A DNA stretch of 64,000 nucleotides from Limnoperna fortunei (lineage: Eukaryota; Mollusca; Bivalvia; Mytilida; Modiolidae). Made by a program: the position numbers and the translations under genes. Shown one piece after another: positions 61,125 to 64,000 of this stretch (position 1 is its first letter; every line of letters begins with the position of its first letter). Below the pieces are notes generated by a model. That model was not told where the DNA came from, made no database searches, and saw only the letters and a program-made list of their open reading frames with translations. The DNA is taken from contig OX104124.1 of NCBI GenBank assembly GCA_944474755.1, positions 8,954,437 through 9,018,436 of the forward strand, given 5' to 3'.

Positions 61125-61432
61125 TATGCTAATTTGTGAATGTAAGATCGGCAGTTAACGCGTCCTCGGAAAATCAAAGAAAACATACCGACAAATTACA
61201 ATTTCTATTGATTTAATTTTACTGTAATTAAAATTGTTTCAAAAGATTTGCAATTAAATGTATTTCAAACGTCAAACTAGCATTCACATTGCTAAGAACT
61301 TTATAAAATTTTCAGAATTAAAAATAAACAAAAAAAAAAAAAAAAAAAAACAACCCAAAAATAACAATTAGAAGAAGAGTCTTATTTTGCAAAACAATTT
61401 ATGAGATTATTAACTTCTACAATATTTTCAAC
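61125..61432. other. Non-coding stretch with poly-A run
   Basis: A poly-A run of about 20 bases lies at 61331-61350. No gene. Confidence 0.5.
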
Positions 61433-61875
61433 AAGTAAGTCAGTAAGTAAGTAAGTAAATTTTATTTATAGTCGGTACATATATACAAAGACAACGAGAC
61501 AAACATGAGCTCTAAAGAGCTCTTACAACCGACTGACATATAAATATATATATATACACAACAATAAAAGAACATGCATGCACATTTCATTACATTACAT
61601 ATAAAACAAAGCACATTTTACTTTAATAAAAATAGTGGTTTGAAACAGCACTAAAAAATTAAAGCAGTACTAAGATAAGCAGCACATATATAAAAACAGT
61701 TAAAAGCATAAATTTATAAGTTATATAGCATAAAAGCATATGCAGGCAGTAAGTATTAGTAGCCTAGTATAGCTTTCCAGTTAAGTTCATAGGTTATAAG
61801 TTATATAAAGCAGTTGTACAAAAAGCATTAAAATTTAAAAAACAGCTGTTAAATTAAATTTAGCAAGACAAAATT
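61433..61875 (-). mobile_element. LINE 3' UTR and tetranucleotide tail
   Basis: Downstream (minus strand) of the LINE coding remnant. It ends in a 'ttacttacttacttac' tail (61441-61459), the simple-repeat 3' end seen in many CR1/L2- and RTE-like LINEs. An exact inverted repeat 'gagctctaaagagctc' sits at about 61508-61523. Confidence 0.65.
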
Positions 61876-62190
61876 TCAGCTATGAGGCAGCATAGGTATG
61901 CGACATGCACTGCATTTGCATTTCTGGTCCCCGCACCAATTTTCTAAACAGCTTTTAAATTGTGCAAATGATGCCATATTCCTGACATCATTTGGTAGTG
62001 AGTTCCAAATTTGTGCTGCCTCATACCTGAAGGATTTTTTACCAAAGGTAGTAGTTCTTGGTCTTATTACCTCAGCTTTATTTATATATCTGAAATTATA
62101 TGAATTGTTTTTTATTTTAACCAAATCTTATATCATTAATGGACTTTTCTTATTTAATATCTTAAAGGTTTCCAAACCTATGGTGCGCAT
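61876..62190 (-). pseudogene. LINE reverse-transcriptase C-terminus, decayed
   Basis: The minus-strand frame from an ATG at 62190 reads 'MRTIGLETFKILNKKSPL', hits a TAA at 62130, and continues 'DLVKIKNNSYNFR', 'RPRTTTFGKKSFRYEAAQIW', 'NSLPNDVRNMASFAQFKSCL' and 'CGDQKCKCSACR' to a stop at 61876. The 'GKKSFRYEAAQIWNSLP' block is the hallmark of the C-terminal end of non-LTR retrotransposon ORF2 in molluscs and other invertebrates. The part further upstream is shifted and full of stops, so this is a 5'-truncated, dead copy. Confidence 0.8.
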
Positions 62191-62749
62191 TCAAAATAAA
62201 CAATATAAACTGCTGATGACCTTTATTCGAACATAACTGAATTTTTTTTTCTTTTGTATTATTATATTTATAACTTGCTTCGTTAAAATAGCTTCCATAA
62301 AATTTTTTAAATCTTGAATTAAATAAAAATCTGTATCTTTTGTGCTTTTTTATTATTGAGAAATTTCTTTTCCCTACTTATTTCTACGACATTTTTCACT
62401 GATTCATACATCAATTTTTTTAAATAACATGCCTGTTTGAAAATCTAATTTTCGTATTAGACTCATGATTTAAATTAGCATTTCAGCGGCTTATTATGCA
62501 AGTCTAATGGGTCTTTCATTTTTACCTTTCATCAAAGTTCAGTGTCATGTAATAAATAAGCAATTAGCAAATAAACAAGGCACATCTAATATACAATTAC
62601 ATCACAGAAATATCTCTGCCCCCCCCCCCACCCTTAAAACCACTTACCTCACACGAATCGTTCAAGAGAGTTTTGGATTTCGAAACCGCCAATAAATTAA
62701 ACCCAGGGAAATTAAATTTGATGTTCAAGATTGACTAATTTTCTGCGTA
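62191..62749. other. Non-coding stretch, possibly decayed LINE
   Basis: May hold decayed LINE coding sequence up to about 62350 on the minus strand, with frameshifts. The remainder shows nothing recognisable apart from a C-run at 62621-62629. Confidence 0.4.
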
Positions 62750-63195
62750 AAGGTTCCATTTTCTACCTTATAAATTATGAAATAATCCAGAAATAAGATC
62801 AATGCTTTCTGGATGAGTGGTCACAAGCGCGTTTAACAAAATCTAAAAATTCACTTTTATTATCAAATTATCTAAGTAACTAATAAAAGAAACAGAAAAA
62901 TACATTTTATCATATTAAAATAAGAATGCATAAAAAAATTACGAAGCTTACCATATAAATCATGACATAATCCAAGAAATACAATTGAAGCGATGAAATA
63001 CATAACGTAATATAACATAAAAAAATTTTAAAATGCCTTTTTTTTATCAAATTAAATAACTAATTAATAAAAGAAGCGCAAGTATATACATTTTATTATG
63101 TCAAGAATAGAATGCATTAATAAAAAATGCTAGGCTTACCCTATAGATAGTAACATAATCCAAAAATAAAAATTGAAGCGATCTATTCATACTGC
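62750..63195. repeat. Diverged tandem repeat, about 183-bp unit
   Basis: 'taataaaagaa', 'tacattttat.at', 'gaatgcat.aaaaaa', 'gcttaccata', 'cataatccaa' and 'attgaagcgat' recur in order with an offset of about 183 bp (62857 and 63040), with a partial first copy from about 62765. Non-coding. Confidence 0.7.
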
Positions 63196-63602
63196 CGAGA
63201 TAGACACTGGTAAAGCGAGCATTAATATGCAATTTTGTACATCTTTACTTCTTCTTATTAGATTATTAGATCAGGACAAAAAAATGTATTTTTAAAGCTT
63301 GAAGGATTTAACAAATACCAAAAACTGTAAATGAAATATTTTCTTTAATATTAAACTAGCCATGTTATCAGTTACAACATGAACTATATTGTAGAGTATG
63401 GTTTTTTACCTGAAAAGCGATACATGCTCAATCGTACCCGAAAACAATTATATATCATTAAGAGATAATAAGAAGAGATCGAACATATGAAAACAATAGT
63501 AAATTAATATCCCCCGCCCCCGACTTATCGTCGCAGGGACATAAAAATCCATAATTTCCTCCAAAATAAATTTTACATAATAAAACAACTCCAACCATCA
63601 TT
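63196..63602. other. Non-coding stretch
   Basis: No supported feature. Confidence 0.5.
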
Positions 63603-63870
63603 GGGGGCCTCAGTGTGGCTGAGTGGTTAAGATGGTTAGTCTACTATTGATCACATGGTCTGCCAACCATGATGTTGTGGGTTCAAGTCTCACTGCTGGT
63701 AGGGTGCAATTTGACTGCAATTATTATCTTATATGACATTGATTGCTAATTTTCCTACCAAATGTCTGGTTTTTCTCCAGGTACTACAGCTTCCTCCCCA
63801 ATTTTAACTGGATGCCATGATATAGCTGACAAATTGCTGAGTGGCTATAAACATTCAAACAAACAAACCA
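63603..63870 (+). mobile_element. Full-length tRNA-derived SINE
   Basis: The head 'gtgtggctgagtggttaaga' (box A) and box B 'gtgggttcaagtctcactgc' are both well preserved. The body has 'gattgctaattttcctacca' and 'ggatgccatgatatagctga', and the tail reads 'ataaacattcaaac' plus (aaac)n. An internal AT-rich stretch is longer than in the other copies. Confidence 0.9.
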
Positions 63871-64000
63871 ACCATCCTTGTGTGACGAAATTTATTTAAC
63901 TTTACCTTTGAAAGCGGTTTAGTGAAAGTATATTTCTGAGTGGCAAGATGAATTCGTACTTTCGTTTTCTGATTGTTTTGATAGTTTAGTAATTAAGGAA

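Overview
The window looks like intergenic and repeat-dense chromosomal DNA of a marine mollusc, most likely a bivalve. The reasons are the very AT-rich background, at least seven copies of a tRNA-derived SINE ending in a 'ggcgttaaacaccat(caaacaaa)n' tail, a long 'ggctc...gctcacctga / ggtgagcta' dispersed repeat of the kind common in bivalve genomes, a B-box/NHL (TRIM-like) gene, a GIY-YIG Penelope-like retroelement and a FLYWCH/MULE transposon. I cannot name the species. Nothing prokaryotic is present.

Layout. 1-7380 is repeat-poor, with diverged direct duplications, one SINE, a palindrome at 3457-3608 and a 17-bp minisatellite. 7381-17112 is one unbroken satellite of a 77-79 bp monomer, about 124 copies, with higher-order duplications inside it. 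17113-26060 is mostly non-coding, with minisatellites (71, 50 and 33 bp units) and foldback elements. 26082-26475 is a young MITE with 104-bp terminal inverted repeats and a 9-bp target duplication. 26687-28152 is a modular dispersed repeat. 28153-39290 is non-coding with SINE pieces, palindromes and minisatellites of 55 and 35 bp units. 39637-42788 is a second large array, about 105 copies of a 30-bp unit with no indel at all. 42789-51500 holds further SINEs, a hAT-like MITE and a decayed zinc-finger relic.

The only cellular gene I can support is on the minus strand at 51530-53429: a two-B-box, coiled-coil, NHL-propeller protein. Its reading frame is broken by a 172-bp insert flanked by an exact 12-bp direct repeat; the frame is continuous when the insert and one repeat copy are ignored. 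Directly upstream, also on the minus strand, is a Penelope-like element (54312-56267) with reverse transcriptase and GIY-YIG nuclease domains. It ends 5' in a (TA)n tract and lies beside a large inverted repeat (56378-56893).

58421-59143 holds tandem and nested MITE-like units rich in hairpins. 59814-61124 is an internally deleted FLYWCH/MULE transposon bounded by inverted clusters of a short motif. 61433-62190 is the 3' end of a LINE on the minus strand. The window closes with a 183-bp tandem repeat and a full SINE. Apart from the TRIM-like gene, all coding matter belongs to mobile elements; the many other long open frames are by-products of tandem repeats.
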